Shown: piece after piece, positions 37,176 through 51,000 of the stretch | Position numbering within the stretch: the stretch's first letter is position 1 | Layout of the letters: each line of letters starts with the position of its first letter | Source: Vibrio variabilis | GTDB lineage: Bacteria > Pseudomonadota > Gammaproteobacteria > Enterobacterales > Vibrionaceae | DNA: 64,000 bases | Direction of reading: 5' to 3' | NCBI RefSeq assembly: GCF_003263785.1 | Contig: NZ_JYJK01000105.1 | Span: 27,101 to 91,100, forward strand | Notes under the pieces: generated by a model | What the model saw: the letters and a program-made list of their open reading frames with translations, nothing else | Databases searched by the model: none | What the model was told of the DNA's origin: nothing | Translations under genes and position numbers: made by a program

Positions 37176-38506
37176 TATGAATCCCCCTCTTTCTGCCACT
37201 CTTCAGGGTGCTCAACACGCAACGCATAGGTCAGCACGCCCATTGCGTTAAGTAATCGATAAGCTGCAAAAGTACGATCATATTTACTTCTCACATAGTT
37301 TTGTCTGGCAAGAAACACTTCCACTTTGGCATCAAGCACATCTAGTAGGCTGCGACGGCCGACATTGAATTGCTGTATATAACCGAGCTCAGCAATTTTC
37401 GCCGCGTCCACGTTTTGCTCTAGCAGTCGTATTTGCTGCTCTAACATCGAATAAGCATTCCAAGCGAGTTCGGTGCCTTCGCGAACCTCACGTTCCGTTC
37501 TCACTCTTATGGCTCTCGCCTCCTCCAATCGCCATGCGGAAGACTCCACTCTGGCATCGGTCGAAAAGCCGTTGAACAAGTCATAATCTAGCGTCAGCAT
37601 GGCTCGCATGTCTTCATCCGGCCCAATGACATTGCCCACATTGCGATTCTTGTTGGCATGCAGTTCAATTTTAACCTCTGGGAAATAGTCCCCTTTTTCT
37701 CGGCGTATTTCTTGCCTTGCTGCGTCCATGTCGACCATGGCCGCTTTAATCTCTGGGTGGTTATCGACCGCTTGTTGGATGGCGACATCTAAAGTACTAG
37801 GAAGTAATGCACTATCAAATTTAGGAAAGACAAGGTCACTGCCAGGCTTCCCAACTTGACGCAAAAATTGGGTTTTGAGATCAAACAGGTTATTTTGAGC
37901 CGCAATTTGTGACGATTGTGCTGTTGCTACTCGAGCGGAGATCTGCGCTAAGTCAGAATTACTCGCAAGTCCTTGGCCTTTTTTATCGAGTACATCTTTA
38001 TAGATTTCTTGATGCTCAAGCACGTTACGGTTTGCCAACTGCAGTAACGTTTCGGCCTCTAAAAGTTCAAGATAGGTTCTAGTGACATCCAAGGAGACGT
38101 TTTCAGCACGAGAAATCAGCGTCAGGCGCTCTGCTTCAGCTTCATAGCCCAAGCGCTTGACGTTGGCACTAGTACCAAACCCATCAAACAAGAGCTGAGA
38201 AACACGTACCCCCATCTCTGTTCGATTGAGCCTTCTATCATCTGGGTCGATGTAGTTACCGTTGTTATATCGGGTTTCCTCTACACCTGCTGCGGCATAC
38301 AAATTCACTTGCGGTAATCGGTCACCACTAGCGGCATCACCATCTCTAATAACAGATTGATATCGAGAATATTGCGCTAGAACTTCTGGACTGTAATCAA
38401 TCGCAAATGCCACCGACTGTTCCAGAGAAATAGCGCTCGCAGCCGGAGCAAACGCTAAAGGGATGGTAGCCAAGCAACTCGATAACGCGAGTTTTGTCAC
38501 ACGCAT
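37175..38506 (-). CDS. TolC-family outer-membrane exporter of type I secretion
   Basis: Outer-membrane channel of 443 residues. The signal peptide ends near ASAISLEQ. Two repeat units follow, as in TolC: VAFAIDYSPEVLAQYSRYQS early and AVDNHPEIKAAMVDMDAARQ in the second half, with long coiled-coil stretches and GRRSLLDVLDAKVEVF near the C-terminus. The AggA/LapE subgroup is the best fit. It lies between hlyD and the OmpA-like gene and presumably completes the ABC-HlyD-TolC conduit for the giant adhesin. Frame intact. Confidence 0.9.
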   Translation of the reverse strand: MRVTKLALSSCLATIPLAFAPAASAISLEQSVAFAIDYSPEVLAQYSRYQSVIRDGDAASGDRLPQVNLYAAAGVEETRYNNGNYIDPDDRRLNRTEMGVRVSQLLFDGFGTSANVKRLGYEAEAERLTLISRAENVSLDVTRTYLELLEAETLLQLANRNVLEHQEIYKDVLDKKGQGLASNSDLAQISARVATAQSSQIAAQNNLFDLKTQFLRQVGKPGSDLVFPKFDSALLPSTLDVAIQQAVDNHPEIKAAMVDMDAARQEIRREKGDYFPEVKIELHANKNRNVGNVIGPDEDMRAMLTLDYDLFNGFSTDARVESSAWRLEEARAIRVRTEREVREGTELAWNAYSMLEQQIRLLEQNVDAAKIAELGYIQQFNVGRRSLLDVLDAKVEVFLARQNYVRSKYDRTFAAYRLLNAMGVLTYALRVEHPEEWQKEGDS

Positions 38507-38556
38507 ACGCTTTCCTTATGGTTATTATCTTTCTCTCAATGAATTCTCTTTTGCTC

Positions 38557-39852
38557 TTAAGATTGGCTTAAGCAATATTGCAACACCGTTTTCTCGCCAG
38601 TAAGGATGTCCACTGCGGCTTGCATACCCGGTATTACAGAAAAATGTTTCGCCTCTTGATCTTGTTGATTATTCAATTCAATGTGCGCTCGGTAGTAGGC
38701 CGTCCCATCTTCAGTTTGCAATGCATCCGCACTCACATAGGTCACTTTGCCTTTTTGTCCGCCGTAGATAACAAAATCATAGGCCGAAAACTTCACCATT
38801 GCCTCTAAACCTACGGAAATAAAAGCAATATCTTTAGGTGCGATCTTAGCTTCGATGATAAGTGCCGAGTTTTCAGGTACCAATTCCATAATGGGTTCGC
38901 CTGGACGAACTACACCACCGATGGTGCGAACAAACACCTCTTTCACTGTGCCATCCACCGGAGCAACGACATCGGTACGCCTCAATTGATCCGCGATAGC
39001 TTGGCGGCTCTCGTTTAGCTGAGCGAGAGTGGCCGATATCTCATTCAACTGGCCTTGTGCTTTAGTTCGAAAGTCCAGAGCAATACCACGATGATCCGCA
39101 ATTGCCTCAGAATAAGCGGCTCGCTGCTTTTGCTCGGTGACACGAGCACTGGATAAATCGCCCTCAAGACGAATAACATCTCGATTGAGTTTCAGTAATT
39201 CCACTTCCGCTACCGCACCGCTTTCCACCACTGCACGCAGCAAATCGCGCTCTTTTTTCACGATTGCGAGACTACTTTGCAAAGTGCGGATGGAGGTTTG
39301 CGTATCACTGACGGCTTGAGCTTGTTGCTCGATTCGTAGTTTTGATTCTTCAAGCTCTGAGGAGAGTTGGCTCAGTCTCTCTAGGTAGTTAGCTTGAGCA
39401 TTAAACAATGCTGGGCTGGGGTTATCTGACCCAATGATTGAGCGAGGCTCAATTTGAACCTGTGCTTGCCAGTTTTTGTTGCTGGTGACTTTTACACTCG
39501 CTAGCTCCGCTTCTAATCTCAAACGCTGAGCGGTGAGACTATCAAACTGCTTGCCTGTCTCTTGATAGGAAGCGCGAAAGCGGGTGTCATCCAATACTGC
39601 CAAGGTTTGCCCTGCCTTTACACTGTCCCCTTGACGCACCAATATGTTTTTTACGATCCCACCTTCTAAGCTCTGTATCGATTGTACAGACTGACTTGGG
39701 ACCACGGTGCCCTCTCCCACAACGACTTCTTCAAGCGTCGCCCATGATGCCCAAAGCAAAGCGCAAACAAATAAACTCGCGATAATCCAAATAAGCTTGC
39801 GTGAGCGGTACGCTAACTGGGTGTTGCTCCACTCGATATGACTAGTGCTCAT
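38557..39852 (-). CDS. HlyD-family periplasmic adaptor of type I secretion
   Basis: Membrane-fusion protein of 431 residues. A single inner-membrane helix near residues 19-37 (KLIWIIASLFVCALLWASW) is followed by a split lipoyl domain (GGIVKNILVRQGDSVKAGQT and DVVAPVDGTVKEVFVRTIGG) around a long coiled coil, and a beta-barrel ending in GMQAAVDILTGEKTVLQY. The HlyD signature PGMxAxVxIxTGxRT is recognisable. The start overlaps the ABC gene end, with AAGGAGG upstream inside that gene. Partner of the ABC exporter and the TolC-like protein. Frame intact. Confidence 0.92.
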   Translation of the reverse strand: MSTSHIEWSNTQLAYRSRKLIWIIASLFVCALLWASWATLEEVVVGEGTVVPSQSVQSIQSLEGGIVKNILVRQGDSVKAGQTLAVLDDTRFRASYQETGKQFDSLTAQRLRLEAELASVKVTSNKNWQAQVQIEPRSIIGSDNPSPALFNAQANYLERLSQLSSELEESKLRIEQQAQAVSDTQTSIRTLQSSLAIVKKERDLLRAVVESGAVAEVELLKLNRDVIRLEGDLSSARVTEQKQRAAYSEAIADHRGIALDFRTKAQGQLNEISATLAQLNESRQAIADQLRRTDVVAPVDGTVKEVFVRTIGGVVRPGEPIMELVPENSALIIEAKIAPKDIAFISVGLEAMVKFSAYDFVIYGGQKGKVTYVSADALQTEDGTAYYRAHIELNNQQDQEAKHFSVIPGMQAAVDILTGEKTVLQYCLSQS

Positions 39853-41985
39853 CGTTACCTCCTTTCACGATAGCGATGTTCTTCACTTTGTGTTTTTGCT
39901 TACTTGGTGTTTCCAGAATAGACTTTGGCGATCCTTCCAAAACGAGTTTGCCTTTTTCAAGCACTAAGACTCTGTCGCACAAGGACAAGAGCGACTGACG
40001 ATGTGAACTCATCACTATCGTCATACTGCGTGGCATACGCGCTAATGCTTGGTAGAAGCGTCGTTCCGCTTGGTTATCTAGCGCGCTGGTCGGCTCATCA
40101 AGAACAAGAAACCTAGGTTGACGGTAGAGTGCTCTTGCCAACGCCACCGCTTGCCGTTGTCCCCCCGACAAGTGTCGGCCACCCTCACCGACTTGAGTTT
40201 CCAAACCATTTTCAAGGCGAGACAAATAGTCATTTAACCCTGAGTATTGGATAGCGTAGCCGAGACGCTGCTCATCAATACTCGACTCACCAAATACAAT
40301 ATTCTCCAATACCGACCCAAACATCAGCACACTGCTTTGCGCCACCCAACCGGATGCTTTGCGCACCACACTATGCGGCCATAGTTTGGCATCCAGCCCT
40401 TCGAAATAGATTTGGCCGCTACTAGGCTCGACCTGCTTGAGAAGCAGTGACAGCAAGGTTGATTTACCCGCTCCCGCCGCGCCAATGACACCGATACGCT
40501 CTCCCGCTTGAATGTTGATACTGATGTCACTCACTGCTGCAGAGGTCGTTTCCGGGTATAAATAGCCTACATTGCTAAGCTTGACGTTGCCTTGAAATTC
40601 CCCGCGATCGATCACTTGCTGATCACTGGCTTCTTGCGGTAAATCCATAATTTGATTCAGACCTACCAGTGCAGTTTTGGACTGCTGATAGCGCAGCATC
40701 AACATGGACAGCTGATTAATGGCATTCCCCGCTCGGCCACTCAACATCACAATGGCAATCAAGCTCCCATGGTGAGTACGCCGGCAGCTATCTGATAGAC
40801 GCCGAACACTATGAGTGACACTGTCACCACCTGCTGACTAGATTGAATACAGTGAGTGACAACATTGGTGTAAGTACGAGAGCGCGTTTGCCATGTCGAT
40901 AAAGAGGCGATGACGTTTTCCCAGCGCTTTTGCAGTAAGCTTTGAGCGTTGTTCTGTTTAATTTCTGGTAGTGCATTAAGCGTTTCAATCAGCTGTGCTT
41001 GGCGTTGAGTCGATAAGCGCGAGGTCTCTTCCAACGTACTCTCAACATTTCGCTTCATCATTACACTGACAACAACGAGCATCCCCATGACCACCAAAGG
41101 AATCCACATCATGCGCCGCCAAGCCAACCAATTAAAGCCAGGAATAAAAAAGTAAAACGGCAAATCCACCAAAGTCACCAGCGTCACGGAAGTAAAAAAC
41201 TCTTTCACTGCATCAAAGTCTTGTAACTGCCGTGCAAACGCTCCCGTTGATTGAGGGCGATTTTCTAATTTCATACCGATGGTTTTAGAGAACAGCGTCG
41301 CTGAGAGTTTATTATCGATATAACGCCCTGCCATATCAGTCACAGAGCTGCGGGCTTCTTTGAGTATCCAATCAAACACGACAACGATCATGACCCCTGC
41401 TGCGAGCACCCACAGGGTACTCATCGCCTGATTAGGGACGACGCGATCGTACACATTCATCGTAAATAGCGGGACAATGAGCGCAAGTAAGTTAATGACA
41501 AACGATGCGACCAGCAAATCCCGATACCAAGGACGAACTTCTTTTATCGTTTTCCATAACCAACTGGTGGGCGTTGAAGGTTTAAGCTCCTCAACTCGAC
41601 TGTCGATGGTCGAGTCACCACTCACTTGCCACAGCGTCGCTTTACTCATTTGGCGAAGTGCATCGAGAGTTATCTCCCGCTGTTTAAATTCCTCAGCAAC
41701 GTCAAGGAGGGTGACGCGCTGCCCCGTGACTTTGGTGATGATGAGTGGCTGGTTGTTGCTGGCTATCATCACAAATGGCGTACTTGCTTTCGCGACTTCA
41801 CGCGCATTGAGCTCAAGCGCCACGAGCGGCGTGCTTTCCAGCGCTCTTAAAAAAAGTGGTTCTGATAGCTTTCCGTCATCTAACGGTAATCCACTTATTA
41901 TTTTAACTGGGTGACAACGCACCTCATGGTACTGGCACAGCCATTTTATCGCTTCTAGCCAATTGTCCCTTTTTGACTCTTCCAC
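39842..41985 (-). CDS. Type I secretion ABC exporter, LapB-like, one sequence indel
   Basis: Exporter fusing a degenerate C39-like domain, a membrane domain and an ATPase; about 714 residues after repair. The N-terminal domain (about 1-130) has no catalytic Cys, as in RTX/Lap exporters that do not cleave the substrate. Membrane helices follow (LIVPLFTMNVYDRVVPNQAM is a family mark). The ATPase has Walker A GVIGAAGAGKSTLLSLL, signature HLSGGQRQAVALARAL and Walker B FLVLDEPTSALD. One A is missing at 40761-40762, which splits membrane and ATPase parts. It starts 20 bases after the adhesin stop, so it is co-transcribed with its cargo. Confidence 0.92.
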
Positions 41986-42004
41986 TGCATATCCTTACTG
42001 CTTG

Positions 42005-45000
42005 CTAGTTTGACGACAAAATAAGATTCTGGTCATCCAGCATTTTTTGAATAATATCGGCCTCTGAAACACCCGTTGCATCCCCGCCATACAAGTCGTT
42101 CAACGTGGTGTTTTCGAGCACGATTTTATGTCTCACCAGACCTTCATTTGGCCTTAAATCGATACGTAGGTCGGTGCCGTCCTCAACTAAGTCGAGTTGT
42201 TTCTCAGCATCAACGGCATTAGTGGCAGACAAAATACGGCTAAGATCGATACTGTCGCTGTTGGCGCTAACATCAAAATCCGTAATAGTGTCCGTGTGCG
42301 CTAAAATGCCAATATCTTGACTAGTGAATGCAAACGTATCGGCACCTAGACCGCCAGTCATGGTGTCATCACCGCTGCCGCTGGAAATATAATCTCGCTG
42401 GTAGTTTCCGTTTAGCGTTTGGTCTCCTTCGGCATACCACTCAACATCTATTGTCTCTACCGCGCCATCAGCAGTATTACCGTCGAGCTCTGCAGACGGC
42501 TTTAGAACTAAGGTAAAATTATGATCATTTTGAAGGTCGCTATTGGCTTTAATCGCCAAGTCAGCAATATCCTCTTGAGAGACTTGCCAATCATCGCCCA
42601 CTCGCTGCCCGGCAGTAAGCTCAACCTCATCTGGCAGCCCTTCTATGGTTAGCATACCAAGCTCATCGGCCGCTGGATTTACTAGGCTAAGACTCAGCCT
42701 AAAGGTGCATCACTGCTCGCTTCAGACAGAATATTGTCATGAGTTAAATCTAAAATTGGGGCATCCGGCTCTGGGGTGATTTTTAGTCGGATAGTCTCTT
42801 GTTTAACCGGGCCAAAATCGCCTTTGTTAGAACCGAGTACAGTGGCAGTATCTCTTGCATCAGCACGAATAGTGAGGTCAATATCGCCAAAGGCATCGCC
42901 TGCAAACAGCTCTATACTATTGATTGAACTTGCCGCTACGATGATGGCGGCGGTTGCACTGTCACCAACTTGAACAAATCGAGCCGTTTTACCATCAATT
43001 CGAATACTGGCGATATCATCGATTGAGCTGGCGTCATTAACCGCTTTTGCTGTTATCAATAGCGCGATAGACTCATCGCTATTTGTCTCTTGTGAAACGA
43101 TATCAATGGGGATATCGATAACCGCATCTTCGTCTCCGTTTACTTTATCTGGAACGTTAAAGAACTCGATCTCATCGGCTATCGGATTCACGCCCAAAGT
43201 AAATACTGACTCTGTAATCCGAGTATCACCGGTTGCAAGCTCTTGAGTGATGGCTTTAAGTGTTAGCGGAATATCGCCACTAAAATCGAGTGGCGGTAAA
43301 ATAAACGTATTGTCGAGTTGACTTGTCTCTAACTGCCATTCGTACGTTGGCTTGCCATTAAAACTGCCGCCATCTAGGCCGTTGTTTGGCACGAGCTCAA
43401 AGCTTGCCCCACTTGAACCACAACCACTGCCCCTTCAGGAACGCCGGATAGACTGAGTGACATGTTCTCCGAGCCATCTTGGTCAATCAGTTCTGCATCA
43501 AGGCTAGCGAGTGAAATGTACGTATCTTCGTCACCTGCAAAGTCCGCAGAGACAAGGTTGGCGGGATCCACAATCGGATTGATTTCGATGACCTTGGTCA
43601 CGACTTTGGTTTGGGTGTCCGTTTCTGCTAAACAATCTGTTTTGTCGGTAATGTTTACTTCGGCGGTTAGGGTTATTTGGCCGCTAAAATGGGTAGGAGG
43701 CGTGAGTACTACATCAGATAAACGCGTCACATCCGTCACAGTCCAAGAGCCATCGCCGTTGTCGGTTAACCAGCTTGGATCGCCAGACAGTGTTGCTCCG
43801 TCAGATACTCGAATGGTAAAGGCGTTGACCGTCTCTTTACCTGTCGCCGATTCCCCTTCCCCAATGACAGTTTGACTGCCATCAAGCTTAATCGAATCAC
43901 CAAGCACCAACTGTAAATCAAGATCAGACGCCACATCCTCATCAATACGGCTGAATGCCGTTGACAGAATAATGTCATCGACGATTGGACGAATTGCAAT
44001 GCTCACTGTCTGCGTCGTCGTTAAGCTAGAGCCGTTACAAGTCGAGGTTTCCGTCGTTTCAATATCAAAAGTAATACAACCAGCGAAATCTTCATCCAAT
44101 CCCGTGACTTTAAGGTTGGCCAAACCTGATTGACTAATGGAATAGCCGATGATATCGCCATCGTTGTCAAACACAGCAATCACACCATCACCCTCAAGTT
44201 CAACGTCTTCAGGCAGTGAGTTTGATGGAATAAAGAACGAAATCTCGTTATCCGGATCGCTCGCAATATCCGGGTCAAGATATTGGCCTAAATCCAAGAC
44301 TTCGCTACCTTCATCAAATGTGATGTCCTCTTCAGATTCAATCTCTCCAGGAGGACCAACCGGATCACAAGGCGTGCCGCCTCCACCGTGTCCAGTGATT
44401 TGAATTTGAAACTCCCCATCAATATATCGAGAGTCTTCTCCATCAATGACCCTCGCTCGTACAACGATATCGAGAACCGGCGTATCTTGATTGCTGGATA
44501 TGGTCACATTGTCGAGAATAAACGTCGCCACATCTTGCACGGTGTCACTGGTTAAGCCTGCTGCTGGTATAATCCAATTCCCATCTGGCGTTTGCTGTGC
44601 CTCATTAGTGCCACTCTTAACAACAATATCGTAGCCTTGAGGCACCTGAAGTAAGATGTAATCAAGATATTCGGAGCCATCGATGTCTTCTTCGATAAAT
44701 CTAACAGCAGCGGACACATCAACCGGACGACCATCCTCACTGATAAAGACCTCAGATGACGTTTCGAGACGAGTGTCCCCCTCCACCTTCGCATCTACTA
44801 CCACAGTGAGAGATCCGGAAATCATTTTAGTCGTAATTTCACCAAGTTCAGAAGTATCGGTCACTTCATAACGTACTGGAATGGTGAAGGTTCCACTTAA
44901 GTCCTCAGTGGCCTGCACGCTCAAACGGCCACTATTGAGGAGTGAATCTAAACTTGGCGTGGTGCTATCAAGTAATCCTTCGAGATCCAGACCCGTTGTC

Positions 45001-48000
45001 GGTACCGAAATCGGGAAGCCATCAAAAAGTAAAGTAAGATCACTTGGTAGTGGGTCAATAAAGTAGCCTGTCAGCGTTTCACTACCATCACTATCGCCAC
45101 TGATCCTAGGCTCTAAATCCAGCGCGATTTGCCTATCTTCAAGACCTGTTGTCACCACAGTGACGCCATCGCTTTGGTCAACCTCTGGCAATAAGTCAAT
45201 TTGCACCGTGTAGTCGAATGTACCGCTATCACCATCGGGCTCAGTCGAGACCACACTGGCATCAAAGGTAATGCGACCGCTGAAGTCTGATTTTGGTTTG
45301 ACAAACAGCGTGGCTAAGTCAGCATTACTGACCTGATAAACTGGACCCGTTGTCGGATCTAAATCCGCTATCGTCAACGCTACAATTTGACCACTACTGT
45401 CAACAATCGAAATGTCGTCAGGTAGATTGGTAATAAGGATATTGAGTGACTCTGAACCATCATCATCAGAGGTGACAAACAAGAAGTCGAGTGGCACCAA
45501 CCCATCTTCGTAAAACGACGCCGCGGTTTCTATGGTTTTATTGGCTGCATCATACTGCCAATGACCATTGCCGCCATCCTGAGCGATGGGTTCATCTACC
45601 ACCCCTTTTAAAGTAATGTTGATGGTTTTCTCTGCGCTGCTAGCTTCTTGGTTCACTGGCATTAAACCATCTATCGTCGACTCAACAGAAACCGCAGACA
45701 CTGTAATAAACAAGCTCTCAGTCACGGAGCTAATATCGGCTTTTGGTGTTAGGAGGCTGTGCCATTAGCTATCGCGTCGGATTCAACCCGATAAGTGTTG
45801 ACTCCAGTTTGCACAAAACCCGTTCCTGTAAATGACCAACCATCTTGCACTTCAATGTCATAAAACAACGACTCCGAGCCATCGGTATCCGTTAAGCTGC
45901 CAAATATCGCGTCACTCAAATCGATGTTGACGTCTTCAAGCCCACGAATGTCACGAACCGACAGTTCTGGCGTATCGGCATCAGGCGACACTTTGATGAC
46001 GATAGGCGTGCTAATATCGGCCGTTTTATCAGAGCTTTGCGCAAAATCACTGCCCTTTTCGGTCGCGATGGCCTTAAGGTCGAAACGAAACTCTCCTGCA
46101 AGGTTTTTCTTCACAGTGACCATCATTTGGTCAAGTTGGTTTTGCGTATAGGATTTGCCTTCGACAATATGGTTACCATTGAGCTTAATGGTAATGCCGC
46201 TCGGTATATTGGTGATTTGGTAGCTCAGTGATTCAGAGCTGTCTGTATCGGTCAACAACGCATCAATATCTAATGGGAAAGTACGACCTATATCTTCGGT
46301 CAAAGCGTATTCAAGCTGGGAGCTGCCCCACTCTGGTGTGTCGGCAACCGGGAGTACCGACACTTGTAACGTTTGATTATCAACTATCTCATCCGCAACG
46401 CCATTTCTGGCGATGGTCGCCCCAACACTTAGCGCCACCACATTTGCGGTAAGCGTGGTGTTCGACTCATTGAGTTTTGGTGAATAAGTGATAGGTAGAG
46501 CGGACACGAAATAATTTTGTCCTGGCTGCTGAATGATTTGCGCATCCGTCAAGGTAACGGTTCCACCAGCATCAGGAATGAGTTCCACACCGCCATAATA
46601 CAAGCTTCCACCTTGCAAATTGGAAAGGGTGATTTCGGTAACGTTTTCCCCTTGGTCAAGGTCACCAACAAACACTTTGATATCGACGCTAGCCAGCTCA
46701 TCTTCGCGAATTTCGGTGTTCTCGACACGGATAAAGCCGCCAATGTCGTCCAATATCAAGTTGGCAAAGTTAGACACCGTATCGCCATCACCGTCCGTGA
46801 CGGTAAAACGAATCCGATCGTCAAGAGCGGGATCAGCATCGACATTGGCTATTGTGGTGATGGTGTAACTGCCGTCCGACTTTAACTCCAAAGTGCCGTA
46901 TATTGAGTTGCTGTCGTTCTCGTTAGTCAAGTTGATGATGATAGGGTCACTGGTACTAAAATCGTAATCCACGCCTTCGTAACGAACCTCAGTAATCGAA
47001 CCACCATCAACACCAATTCGGGTCGCACTCAGAAGGTTACCGCTAAAGCTGTCCCCTTCCGTGATTTCTAGCGTTTGTTCGGTACCTGACGTTGGAATAT
47101 CATCCGTGACTTCGACCGTTAACATGGTAGGCGTTGAGGTATCGCCGTCTTTGTCGGTCGCAACCACAGGAAACTGTATATTGAGTAGGTTCGCGCTATC
47201 ACCTGCTGGGTGGTCTAAAGGCTTAAACAGCAAAAACTCCGCAGAGCCATCGACATTCAAACGTAACCGAAAGACTTCTTGATTGGTGTTTTGTGTGGTA
47301 CCAATAAACCAGCCATCAATGTTTCGCTCGGCCAAGACAATCGTTTCACCACCGCTTTGATAGTTACCAAAATCATTCACATTGATGTCAAAAGAGACGA
47401 TTGAATCCGAACCACGAACAAAGTTCAGTGTATTCGATTGAATCACTTCCACTTCACCCGTTGTTTCAAGGTCGGCTTCGACCACTGAAAGAGGAATAGT
47501 GTCAATTGATGGATCGAGTCCGTCTAATATGGTCAAGGTTGAGTCTTGCTGAGTTTGCGTGCCATCAAAGTCTGTCACCACAATAGGCAGCGTGATAGAG
47601 AGCTCATCGACATCACCCGCACTGCCATGATCGATTTCTTTAAAAAGTCGCACGCCAATGTCTATCGACTGATTCGTAGAAGCAGAAATATCGATTTGAG
47701 CAGGCAAACCGATTCGAAATACCACCATGCCATTCTCATCGACGCCGTCATAGCTGTTGTCACCATTATTACGCCATAAAACATCCAGCCCGTTGCTCGT
47801 AATGGCGTTGCCAGAGCTATCAAGCACCTGGCTAGACCCTGTGATGGCGAGACCGATATCCACTAAGTCATCTTGTGCTGCGGTGATCAAAATACTGGCA
47901 GTATCTGAGTTACTTTCCGTTGTTGTCGATTTTTCTGGAAGCTCTGTCACTGTCAACGTTGAAGCTGTCAGTATTGCATTACCAGAATCAGACACACTTA

Positions 48001-51000
48001 CATCGAGCGTCAATTTCGCTTCATCACCGTCTGAATCTCTCGCGGTCACAACAAAAGGGATTTCCAGTGGGTCGCTGGTATTATCAAGATTCTTTTGCAG
48101 AACAAAGGTATAAGGTACTTCTCCTCCTACAGCAGCACTGGGTTGTGAAAAACCAATTTGAAACACAGGCACTCTGTTATTACTTTCATCCAAGATGCTG
48201 CCGGTAAGAATCGCCCCTGTTGCATCAATGGTATAGGTGATAAGTTGACCATCGCTCCAAACCTGAGGCTGATCCGCAATATCAAAAAATAGTGACGCAT
48301 TGAGGGAGATATTGGTATCCAGGTCATCTGCGCCAAGCTCCACGCTAAATCGCCCCATATCAACAGCCGGATTAGAAGCGAGCTCGGCTTCTGATACCGA
48401 TGCGTTAGATATACTGGTCAGAATAGGATCAGAGCCATCAGCGATGATTAACGTAAACTCACCTTGCTCGAGCTCTGTGCCATCGGTATCTTTACCACCA
48501 ATAAGCAGAGGCAGTTTTAACAAATCGTTCTTGTTGGGCTGATTAAGCGGCCGTTCTTGTACAATCGTCAACTTACCTGTCACAGAGGTCACATCCGACG
48601 GTGTCACCTGCCCCGACAAGCTCAGAGTAAACACTGTGGTGCCATTAACAGATGCCGTCACGGTATTGCCAGCATCATTAAGCTGGTATGTGAGAGGAAC
48701 CAGACTCGCACCGCTGGTTAGCCCTAAACTATCGAGCTCGTTAAGTGTAGAAGTGGAGAAATAGAGACTGTCTGGATCGGGATTGTCAGACCCTGGTGAT
48801 ACTAAGAAGGTGGTTTCAAACGTTTGTGGACTTTGACTGCTGTCGGGCTCGGTATATTGATAGTTGCTTGATTCGATACTCCCGGCCTCGCCATCATCGA
48901 TAAATATGGTCGCGGTTCCTTGCCCAAAATCATTCTCTTGATCACCTGCGACATAGTCAAAGCTAACGGTCTGTCTTCCAGCAGAGTTATCTAGATTTCG
49001 GTTGGCCGAAAAGTTGTAGTGACCATTAGCAAATAGGCTCAGCTCGCCTTCGGGTAGAGAAATCAAAGTAGGCGTGCTACCTGACACTGAGTATTCCGTG
49101 CCATCGATAATCACCCTAGAAACAATCAATGGGCCATCAAGGTCAATATCATTGTTCAGCACATTGCCAGACTTTACTTCGCCTTCGGTCATGAAGGCAA
49201 AATCATCAAAAATAAGCGGTTCAATATCAGCAATGTTGATGGGTAAGTGCCCGATAACAACTTCTGTGGTGCCATCAGCATCGGTTTGCGTACCCTGAAT
49301 GAGAAGTGCCGTCTGTATCGAGTTTAGCTCTGGAGATTGGTCGATAACTTGCTTAAACGCCACATCAACTTGATCGCCGCTCAAACTTGCTTCAAAGACC
49401 ACTTCACCATCGCTCCGAGTCCCAGTAACTCGATAATCAGATACCGAAACCGTGATTGAAAGGCCGTTAGATGTCAGCTCATCAACCAGCGACTGATCAG
49501 CAAAGAACACAAATTCAGCATCTTGAATTCTGACATCAGACTCTTTCTCTTGATTGCCTAAAATACCAATCACTGTGTCACTGAACGCCAGCGACTCAGG
49601 TAATACTATTGTAGGCATATCATCTATGGCAGAGTTACCTATCGCATTGGTAACGTTGGCGTCCAGAGTCCACTCAGCGGATAGATCCAAGCTAGAAACG
49701 TCTATATCACTGACTAGCCAGTCGCCGTTGGCATCCACGGCACTTTGAAATTCAAGTGTAGAGACACCATCACTGACGACGACAGTAACAGGAAGTCCTT
49801 CTTCAACAAGACTGGTTGTGCCTTGCAAGCTGGTTAATATGCCGCCGCGAAACGCGAGAATATTGAACCCTTGCAACGTATCGATATCGATAAACGGCTT
49901 GACGGTATTGATCAAAGACGTGTCTGTTGCCGTTGCAGGATTTCCTGCAATATCTGTTGTCGTCGCGGTGACAGATAGCTCACCATCTTCAAACCTTGAT
50001 AAATCAACGTCTGGTATTGCCCAGCCGCCATTGACCACTGTTGTGGCGAGAGTTATCGGGTCACCTTGGTTTCCTGAAATAGTGATAGTAACACTTTGAC
50101 CGTCTTCAACATTCGTCACTGTTCCCGACAATGTGGTGCCCGATATTTCAACTTCATTCACAATGCCGTCGACATCTTCAAACTGCACTGTGATTTCAGC
50201 TTGTGTGTCTTTGACAATGGTATCCGTGGCGACAGTCGGATTTCCGGCGATGTCTATAGTAGAGGCTTCAACCGTGAGAACGCCATCAGACAGCCCAGAC
50301 ACATCAAGATTGGATATGCTCCAAAGGCCAGATTCGGTCACAGACGCTGTTCCTGTAACCGTGCCACCAAGTTCATCCGTCACCACCCAATTGATGGTTT
50401 GCCCAGCTTCTACAAATTCAGTCGTGCCCGTGAATGCAGTATTGGGAGATTCCAGGGCATTGATAAACGAATCACCAAAGCCATTCCAATCTACGTTAAT
50501 GTCCGCTTGCGTGTCTTTTAGCGTGTTATCGGTCGCTGTTGCAGTATTTCCAGCAAGATCTTGTGTGCTTGCTACGACCGACAACTCTCCTTCCGCAAAG
50601 CCTGATAGATCAATTGGCGATATTGACCAGTTCTCACCTTGCACTATGACAGATAGGTCTATTGAGTCACCATTACTATTGAAAACAGTAACGCTGATGG
50701 TCTGACCGTCTTCCACATTTGTTACCGTGCCAGACAAAGCTGTAATCGGTGCTTCGAACTGATTTAATACTCCGTCGACATCATCAAACTGTACTGTTAT
50801 CGAAGCTTGCGTGTCTTTGACAATCGTATCAGTGGCGACCGCTGGGTTCCCTGCGACATCAATAGTGGAAGCGTCGACTGTAAGGACACCATCAGCAAGC
50901 CCTGCTACATCCAGGTCAGAGATACTCCAGAGACCCGCTTCCGTCACCAAAGCGGTTCCAGTAACTGTGTCACCTAGTTGATCGGTGACCACCCAACTGA

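Noticed and set aside
45726..45760. Adhesin as several separate proteins
   Set aside because: All three breaks are single missing bases in G/C runs. Domain patterns continue across them and no starts with ribosome sites follow.
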